A stretch of 64,000 nucleotides of DNA from Aeromicrobium stalagmiti (GTDB lineage Bacteria; Actinomycetota; Actinomycetes; Propionibacteriales; Nocardioidaceae). The DNA lies in contig NZ_JABSTZ010000001.1 in assembly GCF_013283745.1 (NCBI RefSeq), positions 1,444,406 through 1,508,405 of the forward strand. The letters are read 5' to 3'. The notes beneath the pieces are model-generated. The model had not been told where the DNA came from, made no database searches, and was given only the letters and a program-made list of their open reading frames with translations. The position numbers and the translations under genes are program-made. Below are positions 41,861 to 49,374 of the stretch, one piece after another; position 1 is the first letter of the stretch, and every line of letters begins with the position of its first letter.

Positions 41861-43399
41861 CTACTTGCCGCCCTTGCCCTTCGACTTGCCCTTGGACTTG
41901 CCCTTGCCGGTGGAGGTGCTCGATCCGCTGCCGGAGGTCGAGGTCGACCCGCTCGACTCGGCCGCGGGAGCGACGGCGACCGACAAGGTGATGGTGCTGC
42001 CGTCGGGCAGCCGCCCCGACCGGTCGAGGGCGACGACCTGACCCGCGTCGGCCTGCTGCGCGACGTCGTCACGCCTCACCTGGAACCCGAGCTTCTCGAG
42101 GGCTGCCGCGGCCTTGGCATACGTCGTCCCCACCACGTCGTCGGCCGACACCCGCACCTTCCCCGATGCGACGAGGACGCGAACTGTCCCGGCGTCGGAC
42201 GGTATCGAACCGGCGGCGGGGGTCTGCTTCACGACGTCGCCGGAGCGGTGCCCGGCGACGTCGACGGTGCGTGGGCGTGCTGTCATGCCGGCGTCACGCA
42301 GCTGGGCCGAGGCATCGTCGATGCTCATGCCGACGACGTCCGGCATGACCAGCTCGTCCTCGGAGCCGACGGCGTTGACGCCCACGAGACCGACGATCAA
42401 GGTTGCGGCAGCGGCCGCGACGAGCAGCAGCGGCCGGCGTCGGGACCCGGCGGGGCCGGGCACAGGGGCGGTCGCGGGGGCGCTCGTCATCACGCCGGTC
42501 GGCGGGACGCTCGTCATCACGCCGGTGGGCTGAGGGTGCGCGACGGCAGGCAACTCGAACGTCGGCGGCAGGTCGATCGTGGAGGCAGCGCCGATCGCGG
42601 CCGCCTGCAGCGCCACGACAGCTGCCGTCGAGGGACGGGCGGCCGGGTCCTTCGCGGTCAGCGACTCGATGAGCTCGCGGACCGCCGCAGGCGCAGCCAC
42701 CTCCATCACAGGCAGGTCGTCCTGTAGGTGAGCCAGTGCTGTGGCGACCGGCGTCTCGCGGCGGAACGGCGACTCGCCGGTGAGGCACGTGTGCGCGACG
42801 ACGCCCAAGGCGTAGAGGTCGGACTGCGGGGTCGCCGGGCGTCCTGAGGCCTGCTCGGGGCTCATGTAGTCGGCTGTGCCGAGCAGCGACCCGGTGTCGG
42901 TGAGGGGCTCGCTCGTCGCCGTCCGGGCGATCCCGAAGTCGACCAGCACGGTGCGGCCGGCGGGCGTCAGCATGATGTTGGCCGGCTTCAGGTCGCGGTG
43001 CACGATGCCTGCCTCGTGGGCGGCCTGGAGGCCCTCGGCCACCTGCACCACGACCGACATCACCTGGTCGGGCGCCATCGGACCCTGGTCGCGCAGGAGC
43101 TGGGCGAGCGAGTGGCCCTCGACGTACTGCATCACGATGAACGTCATGCCCTCGTGCGACGAGCTGACCTCGGCGAAGTCGAAGACCTGCGCGACGCCGG
43201 GGTGATGGATGGACGCGGCGAGCTGAGCCTCGCTGCGCATGCGGGCGCGAGCCGTCTCGTCGGCGAGCGGACCTCCCCGCAGCACCTTGACCGCGACGGT
43301 GCGGCCGAGCCGCACGTCCGTGGCGCGGTAGACCGCTCCCATGCCACCTGCGCCGACGACCTCGCCGAGCTCGTAGCGGTCGTTCAGGAGGTCGTTCAT
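41861..43399 (-). CDS. PASTA-domain serine/threonine protein kinase
   Basis: Product of 512 residues. Kinase domain about 8-265: glycine loop VVGAGGMGAVYRA, catalytic lysine in VAVKVL, IVHRDLKPANIMLT, VDFGIAR and GTADYMSPEQASG. A juxtamembrane linker holds a repeat PTGVMTSVPPTGVMTSAP. One transmembrane helix (about 328-348) leads to two PASTA domains outside (MPDVVGMSIDDASAQLRDAG and VSADDVVGTTYAKAAAALEK). The tail is Ser/Gly/Lys low complexity. PASTA kinases sense peptidoglycan fragments and phosphorylate cell-wall and division proteins. No PBP, RodA or phosphatase is adjacent, unlike pknB operons. An exact SigB-type promoter lies upstream. Confidence 0.94.
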   Translation of the reverse strand: MNDLLNDRYELGEVVGAGGMGAVYRATDVRLGRTVAVKVLRGGPLADETARARMRSEAQLAASIHHPGVAQVFDFAEVSSSHEGMTFIVMQYVEGHSLAQLLRDQGPMAPDQVMSVVVQVAEGLQAAHEAGIVHRDLKPANIMLTPAGRTVLVDFGIARTATSEPLTDTGSLLGTADYMSPEQASGRPATPQSDLYALGVVAHTCLTGESPFRRETPVATALAHLQDDLPVMEVAAPAAVRELIESLTAKDPAARPSTAAVVALQAAAIGAASTIDLPPTFELPAVAHPQPTGVMTSVPPTGVMTSAPATAPVPGPAGSRRRPLLLVAAAAATLIVGLVGVNAVGSEDELVMPDVVGMSIDDASAQLRDAGMTARPRTVDVAGHRSGDVVKQTPAAGSIPSDAGTVRVLVASGKVRVSADDVVGTTYAKAAAALEKLGFQVRRDDVAQQADAGQVVALDRSGRLPDGSTITLSVAVAPAAESSGSTSTSGSGSSTSTGKGKSKGKSKGKGGK

Positions 43400-43474
43400 G
43401 GCAGAACCTTCATGTCAGGTCCGGGCCGGTCCAGCTCGAACGCGGCACCCGTGCGGCCCCGGAGCATCGTCGGG

Positions 43475-43498
43475 TACCCCCGACGACGATTCCCAAAC
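43475..43498 (-). promoter_or_regulatory. SigB/SigF-type promoter of the PASTA kinase gene
   Basis: Exact GTTT-N15-GGGTA on the minus strand, followed by C, ending 75 bases before the kinase ATG. Confidence 0.8.
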
Positions 43499-43541
43499 AC
43501 GTCCAGCACCCTGCTCGTCGGCTGCCCCAGTGCGCCGACCG

Positions 43542-43661
43542 TCAGCGCTCGGCCGGGTTGGGTGGCGTCACGGGATTGCCCTCGGTGTCAGTGTCGGTCG
43601 GAGGGTGCTCGGGATCCCCGGGACGGGGCGTCCCGGTCGGCTCGCTCGGGTGGGTGCTCAT
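43542..43661 (-). CDS. Pro/Thr-rich small protein
   Basis: Product of 39 residues made mainly of Pro, Thr, Glu and Asp (MSTHPSEPTGTPRPGDP, HPPTDTDTEG). No helix or known family; probably disordered. It has an AAGG ribosome-binding site at normal spacing and starts 23 bases after the 157-residue protein gene upstream, so it may be co-transcribed from the promoter at 44216-44239. Confidence 0.5.
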   Translation of the reverse strand: MSTHPSEPTGTPRPGDPEHPPTDTDTEGNPVTPPNPAER

Positions 43662-43684
43662 GTCAACCTTCCGGTGGTGGGGTG

Positions 43685-44158
43685 TCAACGGACGAGGGCC
43701 CGCGCTGCGGCACGGGAGTGGAGCTCGGCGAGCTGCTCGCCTTGGCGGAGAGCCTGCTCGTGGAGCGCGGTGAGCTCGTCGAGCGGCAGTCCGTCGTGCT
43801 GGTCGACGACGGACAGCAGGGCCTCCCAGCCGGCGGTCTTGCCGGCGACCGCCACGCGCATGGCCTCGAGGTCGATCAGGTCGGTCAGGGGCGTGCGGTG
43901 CAGGAGGTGGCCGTTGGGCTTGAGGCGACCGATGCGCTCGCCGACCTTCGCGGCGACGGCCGCGAGCGGGGCCGGTCGTGCACCGACCCGATGAGCGATC
44001 GACAGCAGCTGCTCGCGCTCCTCGACCAGCTCGTCCCTGATGCCGAGCACGACGCGGCGGGCCTCCTCGTCGGGCATGCCGCTGCCGCGCGAGAAGAGCT
44101 CGATCCCGCCGGCCGAGCCGGTCAGGTGGATGCGGAGGTAGTGGCCGAGTGCGTCCAT
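43685..44158 (-). CDS. Uncharacterised helical protein (ferritin-like size)
   Basis: Product of 157 residues, predicted mostly helical, without signal peptide. Notable segments are MDALGHYLRIHLTGSAGGIE, LFSRGSGMPDEEARRVVLGI, a Lys/Gly turn VGERIGRLKPNGHLLHRTPL and LIDLEAMRVAVAGKTAGWEA. It resembles a family of hypothetical actinobacterial proteins of this size. Four-helix, DUF892/ferritin-like folding is possible, but metal-ligand pairs are not clear. The exact SigB-type promoter at 44216-44239 indicates a stress role. Confidence 0.8.
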   Translation of the reverse strand: MDALGHYLRIHLTGSAGGIELFSRGSGMPDEEARRVVLGIRDELVEEREQLLSIAHRVGARPAPLAAVAAKVGERIGRLKPNGHLLHRTPLTDLIDLEAMRVAVAGKTAGWEALLSVVDQHDGLPLDELTALHEQALRQGEQLAELHSRAAARALVR

Positions 44159-44215
44159 CAGGATCCTTCGGGCTGCGTGGTCTGCCAAGGTGCGCGGTGC
44201 CGGACAGGCGGCGGG

Positions 44216-44239
44216 TACCCCCGAGAGGCAGGGACAAAC
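44216..44239 (-). promoter_or_regulatory. SigB/SigF-type promoter of the 157-residue protein gene
   Basis: Exact GTTT-N15-GGGTA on the minus strand, followed by C, ending 57 bases before the ATG at 44158. Confidence 0.8.
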
Positions 44240-44262
44240 AGCGTCCGCAGCCCGGCCCGTCG

Positions 44263-44697
44263 TCACGCCGTGAGGGACGCCACGACCTTGTCGATCCGGC
44301 GGGAGCGGGTCTCCGCGGCCTTGGCCTCGGTCACCGAGCGCACGTGCTCCTTCGACCGGCTGGGGGGCAGGGCGTCGAACGCCGGCCGGACACCGGCGGC
44401 CTCGATGGCCGCAGCGAGGTCGTCGGGCACGTCGGGCGTCCGGGTCGACGTGTCGTGCTCGAGCGTGACGTCGTACGCCTCGCCGCCCGTGACGCCGGCA
44501 GCCTCCCGCACGGCCTTCGACACCGGCACGAGGAAGCGGCCACCCATCGAGGCGATCGTCGATGCGTAGACGTAGCCGTTGACCTCCACCGTGACCGGCA
44601 CGCGCCGACCTGCTTCGAACCCGAGGACGACGTCCTCCGGCACCTCGATCCCGACGTTGTTGCCCATCTGGAGCAGGACGGTGTGGAACGTGGTCAT
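44263..44697 (-). CDS. DUF1905/YdeI-type protein
   Basis: Product of 144 residues. The N-terminal DUF1905 barrel (about 1-85) has GIEVPEDVVLGFEAGRRVPV, TVEVNGYVYASTIASMGGRF and LVPVSKAVREAAGVTGGE. The C-terminal part matches the YdeI/OmpD-associated helical region (VPDDLAAAIEAAGVRPAFDA, LPPSRSKEHVRSVTEAKAAE, TRSRRIDKVV). Function unknown; YdeI homologues have been linked to peptide resistance in enterics. GGAGG precedes the ATG closely. It stands alone, upstream of the SigB-type promoter of the next gene. Confidence 0.87.
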   Translation of the reverse strand: MTTFHTVLLQMGNNVGIEVPEDVVLGFEAGRRVPVTVEVNGYVYASTIASMGGRFLVPVSKAVREAAGVTGGEAYDVTLEHDTSTRTPDVPDDLAAAIEAAGVRPAFDALPPSRSKEHVRSVTEAKAAETRSRRIDKVVASLTA

Positions 44698-44823
44698 GGC
44701 GCCTCCCGGCCTCGACGTCCGATGGGGTGATCGTAGGCCTGCGCAGCACCGAGGTCGAGGCTGTCGCATGTCTGCCGCAGGCCGGGGTACCCCACATGGA
44801 GAATCGAACTGCAGGAGGACGAC

Positions 44824-45096
44824 ATGCCCGACAAGAAGACTCCGAGCCTGAAGAAGCCCGAGATGTACGAGGACCTCCGCAAGGAGGGTGCCTCCAAGGA
44901 GAAGGCTGCGCGCATCTCCAACGCCGCAGCGCAGAAGGGACGATCAAAGTCGTCCGTCGGTGCGAAGGGCGGAGAGGCCGGCTCCTACGACGACTGGACC
45001 GTCGCGGACCTGCGCCGGCGCGCCAAGGAGCTGGGCCTGTCGAGCTATTCCGACCAGAAGAAGGCTGAGCTGGTCAAGCGACTGCGGCAGCACTGA
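44824..45096 (+). CDS. SAP-domain (DUF7218-like) protein
   Basis: Product of 90 residues. The basic N-terminal part (KKTPSLKKPEMYEDLRKEGA, SKEKAARISNAAAQKGRS) is the DUF7218 type. The C-terminus is a SAP/Rho-N-like helix-hairpin (WTVADLRRRAKELGLSSYSD, QKKAELVKRLRQH) that binds nucleic acids. GCAGGAGG precedes the ATG. A GGGTACC lies upstream with a poor -35 (GCAT), so SigB control is possible but weak. It may bind DNA during stress; not shown. Confidence 0.85.
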   Translation: MPDKKTPSLKKPEMYEDLRKEGASKEKAARISNAAAQKGRSKSSVGAKGGEAGSYDDWTVADLRRRAKELGLSSYSDQKKAELVKRLRQH

Positions 45097-45142
45097 GCTG
45101 GACGGCACGGGCCGACAGCGCAGACGCGGCCCGCGTCCCGGC

Positions 45143-45397
45143 TCAGCTCTCGGTGACCAGCTCGATCGCGAAGGCCGCACCCCGGCTCACGGCGTCCGCG
45201 TAGGCCGCGAGCTGCTCGCCCGTCAGCTGCACACCGATCGTCGCGAAGGCGTCCTCGGCCTGGGAAGCGATGCTCGCGACCGACTGTCCGGTCAGCTTGG
45301 CGCGCACCTCGGCGTCGACCTCCTCGACACTTGGCTGGACGCTGGCCAGCATCTCGTCGTGGCCGTCCGGCCTGAAGTCGTTCGTGGTGCCGCTCAC
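45143..45397 (-). CDS. Small acidic helical protein, second gene of a stress unit
   Basis: Product of 84 residues, acidic, helical (EEVDAEVRAKLTGQSVASIA, EDAFATIGVQLTGEQLAAYA, DAVSRGAAFAIELVTES). No family recognised. The GTG overlaps the stop of the 56-residue gene upstream (GTGA), which argues for translation from this point rather than a longer reading. Confidence 0.65.
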   Translation of the reverse strand: MSGTTNDFRPDGHDEMLASVQPSVEEVDAEVRAKLTGQSVASIASQAEDAFATIGVQLTGEQLAAYADAVSRGAAFAIELVTES

Positions 45398-45564
45398 GGG
45401 GTCGTGTGCGCGGCCGCCGCGACGTGGTGGCGCTGGGGCTGCAGCCACGACCGGCTCGTTCGCGGCTGCCGCCTCAGGGTCGAGGTGACGGCACCGCCGG
45501 CTCCCGAGGCGACCTCGGCGAACAGGAACGAGGTCGAGGTGATGGCGTCGAGCATCGTCTTCAT
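45394..45564 (-). CDS. Basic small protein, first gene of a stress unit
   Basis: Product of 56 residues: a short mildly hydrophobic start (MLDAITSTSFLFAEVASGAG) then a basic, His-rich tail (TLRRQPRTSRSWLQPQRHHV). No family recognised. Support is contextual: an exact GTTT-N15-GGGTA promoter ends 10 bases before the ATG, giving a near-leaderless message, and the stop overlaps the GTG of the next gene. It is too short for a firm call. Confidence 0.5.
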   Translation of the reverse strand: MKTMLDAITSTSFLFAEVASGAGGAVTSTLRRQPRTSRSWLQPQRHHVAAAAHTTP

Positions 45565-45574
45565 CGCGCCGATG

Positions 45575-45598
45575 TACCCACCGGCCGCCGGGTCAAAC
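45575..45598 (-). promoter_or_regulatory. SigB/SigF-type promoter of the two small genes
   Basis: Exact GTTT-N15-GGGTA on the minus strand, followed by C. Confidence 0.75.
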
Positions 45599-45630
45599 GA
45601 TCCGGCGGCCCGCTCTCGCCGCGCGCCGGC

Positions 45631-46131
45631 TCAGCTGATGACGGCGTCGATCGTCTTCTTCAGGGCGCTGGGCTGGGAGGGGTGCCGCGGGGCCGTCATC
45701 TTCGCCTCGATCATGGCCGCACCGATCTCCTGCAGGGTCGTGCGCCCGAGCCCTGCACGCACCTTCGGGAACCACTCCTGCTCCTCCTCGGCCATGTGGT
45801 GCGTGACGTTCTCGATCAGCACCATCGTCTTGGCGGTGAAGCGTTCGGCGTCCGGCTTCATGCCGGCGAGCTCGACGACCAGCACGTCGGCGACATGGTG
45901 CTCCTCGTACGACTCCAGGACGTCGTCCTCGAGCTCGGGCATCAGGTCGCGCACGCGGGGATACATGACCTCGTTCTCGATGTAGGTGTGGACGGTCAGC
46001 AGCTCGATGATCCGGTTGACGAGCTGACCCTTGGCGACATGGGCGTCGGGACCTGCCTTCTCGAAGGCGCTGAAGACCTTGCGGATCTCCTGGTGGTCGT
46101 TCTTGAGCAGCACGATGGCGTCGGTCGACAT
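45631..46131 (-). CDS. Hemerythrin-domain protein
   Basis: Product of 166 residues, four helices with the di-iron ligand pattern: LLKNDHQEIRKVFSAFE, LLTVHTYIENEVMYP (H-x3-E), EEHHVADVLVVEL, and THHMAEEEQEWFP (H-x4-E). Such proteins bind O2 or NO or sense oxidation in the cytoplasm. GGAGAT precedes the ATG at 46131. A near-consensus SigB-type promoter lies 39 bases upstream, fitting the neighbouring stress genes. Confidence 0.92.
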   Translation of the reverse strand: MSTDAIVLLKNDHQEIRKVFSAFEKAGPDAHVAKGQLVNRIIELLTVHTYIENEVMYPRVRDLMPELEDDVLESYEEHHVADVLVVELAGMKPDAERFTAKTMVLIENVTHHMAEEEQEWFPKVRAGLGRTTLQEIGAAMIEAKMTAPRHPSQPSALKKTIDAVIS

Positions 46132-46169
46132 GGGGATCTCCAAGGGGGTTGGGGGGTGAGCCGAGGGCG

Positions 46170-46193
46170 TACCCGTCCAGGGACGAGCCAACC
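46170..46193 (-). promoter_or_regulatory. Near-consensus SigB/SigF-type promoter of the hemerythrin gene
   Basis: GGTT-N15-GGGTA on the minus strand (or GTTG with N14), followed by C. One mismatch. Confidence 0.55.
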
Positions 46194-46213
46194 GGCACGT
46201 CGCTGAACGTCGC

Positions 46214-47764
46214 TCAGTCGCGGGCGGACGGGTCGGCGAGCCTCGCCGTGGCGGTCGCGGCGTCGCGGCCGCGCAGGACCGTGGAGTCGTGCTCGACCCA
46301 GTGAGGCTGCTCCGCGGGGTCGGCAGCGGTCACGCTGGCGGCAGCGGCGAGCACGCCCCCGTCGACGTCCTTGGCGAGCTCCTCGAGCCGGGCCGCGGAG
46401 TTCACGGCGTCGCCGATGACGGTGTACTCGAACCGCGACCGCGCCCCGACGTTGCCGGCCACGGCCTGGCCGGTCGAGACGCCGATGCCGGCGCCGATCT
46501 CGGGCATCTCGTCGGCGATGCGGGCGGCGATGACGCGTGCGGCGGACAGAGCGGCGCCCGCGTGGTCGTCGAGGTCGGTGGGGGCGCCGAAGATCGCAAG
46601 CACAGCGTCACCCATGAACTTGTTCACGAGCCCGTCGCGGCGGTCGACCTCCTCGACGATGATCGCGAAGAACCGGTTGAGCATGTCGACGACCTCGCTG
46701 GGCGGCCGGTTGGTCGCGTACGTCGTCGACCCCACGAGGTCGATCATCAGCACGGACACGAGTCGCGTCTCGCCGCCGAGCTCGACCTGGCCTGTCGTCG
46801 CGGCTGCCGCCACCGACTGGCCCACGTGCCGTCCGAACAGGTCGCGGATCTGCTCACGCTCCCGCAGCCCCTGGACCATCTCGTTGAAGCCCGACTGCAG
46901 CAGGCCGAGCTCGGTGCCGTCGTTGACGCGGATCTCGACGTCGAGATCGCCCTCGCCGACCCGGGCGAGGGCGGCCTGCACCGAGGCGATCGGCGAGACG
47001 ATCGAGCGGGCGTTGAGCACCGTCACGAGCAGGCCGAAGACGAGCACCACAGCGGCGAGCCCGAGGATCACGAAGGCCAGCCGGGTGATGTCGATGTCGT
47101 CGCGGGTCAGCGCGATGACCGACGCGACGACCAGGCCGAGCACCGGCGACGCCGTGCCGAGGCACCAGAAGATGACCATCTTGCGCTCGACCCCCGCGCC
47201 GAGCTCGTCGGTCGCGGCCCGCCCGGCCAGCGCCCGCGCCGCAATGGGTCGCAGGGCGAACTCGGTGATGAGATACGCGATCGCGCACACCACGAGACCG
47301 GCGATGCCGACGGCGAACAGCGCGCTCAGCGCCGCCTCGGGCTGCAGGGACAGCGCGAGCACGGTGAACACGACGGTGCCGCCCGACCACAGGCCCGACT
47401 GGATCAGGGTCATGCGCCAGGGGAGTCTCAACGCGATCCGACGCTCCTCGGCGGTCGGCTCGTCGTCGTCGCGGACCCATCGCAGGGCCCGCAGGGCGCT
47501 GACGGTGACGAGGCTCGCGCCGACGATCACGGCGACGCCGACATAGACGGGGACGGCGATGGCCAGTCCCGCGAGGTACGTGGAGTCCGGGCCGCCGCCC
47601 GGCGTGATGAGGAACGTCAGCCCGAAGACGATGCCGGCGCCGATGACGTTCGTGAGGATCAGCAGGACCGTGAGCAGGACCTGCACGCGCGCACGCAGCC
47701 GTCGGCTCGGCTGATCCGGCGGGCCGAGCAACCAGTCACTGCCCCAGCGGTGCACGGCTGCCAC
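46214..47764 (-). CDS. Membrane adenylate/guanylate cyclase (6TM-HAMP-cyclase)
   Basis: Product of 516 residues. Six transmembrane helices (about 30-265), HAMP (about 270-320: ARSIVSPIASVQAALARVGE), and a class III cyclase domain (about 345-500): LVSVLMIDLVGSTTYATNRP with the metal aspartate, VNKFMGDAVLAIFGAPTDLD (second metal aspartate), GIGVSTGQAVAGNVGARSRF and EYTVIGDAVNSAARLEELAK. The layout is that of mycobacterial 6TM-HAMP cyclases. The GTG at 47764 has GGAG 5 bases upstream; a GTG two codons earlier is an alternative. Divergent from a cNMP-binding protein gene, which could be its effector. Confidence 0.88.
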   Translation of the reverse strand: MAAVHRWGSDWLLGPPDQPSRRLRARVQVLLTVLLILTNVIGAGIVFGLTFLITPGGGPDSTYLAGLAIAVPVYVGVAVIVGASLVTVSALRALRWVRDDDEPTAEERRIALRLPWRMTLIQSGLWSGGTVVFTVLALSLQPEAALSALFAVGIAGLVVCAIAYLITEFALRPIAARALAGRAATDELGAGVERKMVIFWCLGTASPVLGLVVASVIALTRDDIDITRLAFVILGLAAVVLVFGLLVTVLNARSIVSPIASVQAALARVGEGDLDVEIRVNDGTELGLLQSGFNEMVQGLREREQIRDLFGRHVGQSVAAAATTGQVELGGETRLVSVLMIDLVGSTTYATNRPPSEVVDMLNRFFAIIVEEVDRRDGLVNKFMGDAVLAIFGAPTDLDDHAGAALSAARVIAARIADEMPEIGAGIGVSTGQAVAGNVGARSRFEYTVIGDAVNSAARLEELAKDVDGGVLAAAASVTAADPAEQPHWVEHDSTVLRGRDAATATARLADPSARD

Positions 47765-47830
47765 GGTCACTCCGATCAGAGGTGACGGGAGCCCGCCACG
47801 AGGTCGTTGGCCGAGTCGTCGGCCGCTCAA

Positions 47831-47856
47831 GACAAAATAGCGGCCATTTGTCGCTA
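47831..47856. promoter_or_regulatory. Interlocked inverted repeats between the cyclase and cNMP-binding genes
   Basis: GACAAA/TTTGTC (47831-47836, 47847-47852) and TAGCG/CGCTA (47838-47842, 47852-47856) overlap in the divergent intergenic region. They may form an operator serving one or both genes. Confidence 0.4.
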
Positions 47857-47911
47857 CCGTGTGGCGTACGACACCTCCCGGCGCCGTGCGTCGTTGACGA
47901 AGGGAACTCCC

Positions 47912-48322
47912 ATGCTCCGCAAGCCCAAGGCCGATCCAGAGGTCGTTGACCGCCTCACCCACGTCACGGGGTTCGACCCGGAGGTCGTCAAGCGCATCGC
48001 GACGGTCGGCACGCAGGTCAACATCCCGTCGGGCTGGTCGATCATCATGGAGTCCACGCCCGCCGACTCGGCCTACATCGTGCTCGACGGCACGGTGGAG
48101 ATCCGCAAGGGCGGCGAGACCCTGGCGACGCTGGGCCCGGGCGCGGTCTTCGGCGAGATCGCCCTGGTCAACCACCGCCTGCGCAACGCGTCGGTCGTCG
48201 CCTCGTCGCCCATCTCGGCGCTGCGACTCGGTGACGAGGCCGTGCGGGAGCTGCTGGAGCACGATGCCGGCTTCGCCGACACGATGCGGTCGATGGCTGA
48301 GGCCCGGCTCGAGGCCGAGTAG
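47912..48322 (+). CDS. Stand-alone cyclic-nucleotide-binding protein
   Basis: Product of 136 residues, consisting of one cNMP-binding domain: NIPSGWSIIMESTPADSAYI, VLDGTVEIRKGGETLATLG and the phosphate-binding cassette PGAVFGEIALVNHRLRNASV, where the F-G-E-I-A-L glutamate and the arginine of the cassette are present. There is no HTH, so it is not a Crp-type regulator by itself. GAAGGGA precedes the ATG. Divergent from the membrane cyclase; it may act as a cAMP-dependent partner. A 14-bp terminator follows. Confidence 0.9.
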   Translation: MLRKPKADPEVVDRLTHVTGFDPEVVKRIATVGTQVNIPSGWSIIMESTPADSAYIVLDGTVEIRKGGETLATLGPGAVFGEIALVNHRLRNASVVASSPISALRLGDEAVRELLEHDAGFADTMRSMAEARLEAE

Positions 48323-48328
48323 CACCTG

Positions 48329-48365
48329 GCGTCGCGTCACCGTAAATGTTGCGGTGACGCGACGC
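48329..48365 (+). terminator. Terminator of the cNMP-binding gene
   Basis: GCGTCGCGTCACCG (48329-48342) pairs fully with 48352-48365 across a 9-base loop. No T-run, as is usual in high-GC actinobacteria. Confidence 0.85.
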
Positions 48366-48423
48366 AGTGGGACGGTGGAGGTCGGTTGGGCAGCAGCCGG
48401 CTCGTCGGCCTCCGCGAGGAATC

Positions 48424-49374
48424 ATGTCGCTCTCCCACTCCCGCCCCCCGATCTCGCACGACGACCTGCGCGCCCACACGCGCGACCTGTGGCCGGTGCC
48501 CGGATCGGGCGAGACGCTGCGGCGCTGGTCGATGATGTCCGCGATCTCGGCCATCGACCTGCCGCTCGCCAAGCTCGTCGAGCCCCACCACGACGCTGCC
48601 GCGATCCTCGGCGATCTCGGCGCACCGCCTCCGGGGGCCGGCGAGATCTGGGCCGTGTGGGCCTCGGAACCTCCGACTGCCGTCCTGACGGCGACGCAGG
48701 GCACGGACGGCTGGCGGCTCTCCGGGGTCAAGGCCTTCTGCTCCGGCGCCTCGCTCGTCACCCATGCGCTGGTGACGGCCGAGACGTCCGACGGCTCGCG
48801 GCTGTTCTCCATCGAGGTGGGGTCCGGGACGCAGGTAGGAGCGGCAGGACCCTCGTGGTCCGGCCCGGGCATGAGCCGCTGCGGAACCGTCACGCTCGAC
48901 CTCCACGACGTCCCGGCCCAGCCGGTCGGCCCGGCAGGGGCGTACGTCGACCGTCCCGGCTTCTGGCTCGGCGCCATCGGCATCGCCGCCTGCTGGTTGG
49001 GCGGCGCGCGCGGCGTCGCGGCGACCCTGGAGCGGGGCTCGGCCCGTCTGGACGCGCACGGCCGGGCTCACCTCGGCGCCGTGCGGTCGGCCCTCGACAC
49101 GACCGACCTGGCCTTCGAGGCGGCCGCCGACCTGGTCGACCGACAAGCCCTGAGCACCAGCCAGGCGAGACGTCTGGCGTTGTCCTTGCGGGGTCACACG
49201 GCGGGGGCCGTCGAGAGCGTCATCAGCCACGTCGGGCGCGCCACGGGGCCGGGGCCGCTGGCCTTCGACGGTGCACACGCCGAGCACGTCGCCGACCTGC
49301 AGGTCTTCGTGCGCCAGCACCATGCCGAGCGTGACATGGAGCAGCTGGGATCCGAGCGGGCCGACGATGTCTGA
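48424..49374 (+). CDS. Short acyl-CoA dehydrogenase-like protein
   Basis: Product of 316 residues, shorter than the usual 380. The middle beta domain is recognisable (WRLSGVKAFCSGASLVTHAL and later SWSGPGMSRCGTVTLDLHDV), and the C-terminal helices carry LDTTDLAFEAAADLVDRQAL. The canonical active-site glutamate is not evident and the N-terminal helical domain is reduced, so it may not be an oxidising dehydrogenase. First gene of a four-gene overlapping cluster; the PIG-L ATG lies 8 bases inside its 3' end. Confidence 0.82.
   Translation: MSLSHSRPPISHDDLRAHTRDLWPVPGSGETLRRWSMMSAISAIDLPLAKLVEPHHDAAAILGDLGAPPPGAGEIWAVWASEPPTAVLTATQGTDGWRLSGVKAFCSGASLVTHALVTAETSDGSRLFSIEVGSGTQVGAAGPSWSGPGMSRCGTVTLDLHDVPAQPVGPAGAYVDRPGFWLGAIGIAACWLGGARGVAATLERGSARLDAHGRAHLGAVRSALDTTDLAFEAAADLVDRQALSTSQARRLALSLRGHTAGAVESVISHVGRATGPGPLAFDGAHAEHVADLQVFVRQHHAERDMEQLGSERADDV

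Noticed and set aside
42480-42535. Direct repeat inside the PASTA kinase gene as a mobile or regulatory element
   Set aside because: It encodes the in-frame linker repeat PTGVMTS and is best explained as protein low-complexity sequence.
44785-44789. GGGTA before the SAP-domain gene as an exact stress promoter
   Set aside because: At 15-base spacing the -35 reads GCAT, only a partial match, so it is not counted among the exact sites.
47859-47874. GTGT-N8-ACAC as a Crp site between the cyclase and cNMP-binding genes
   Set aside because: Inner positions do not match the CRP consensus and the arms are only 4 bases, so it is too weak to call.
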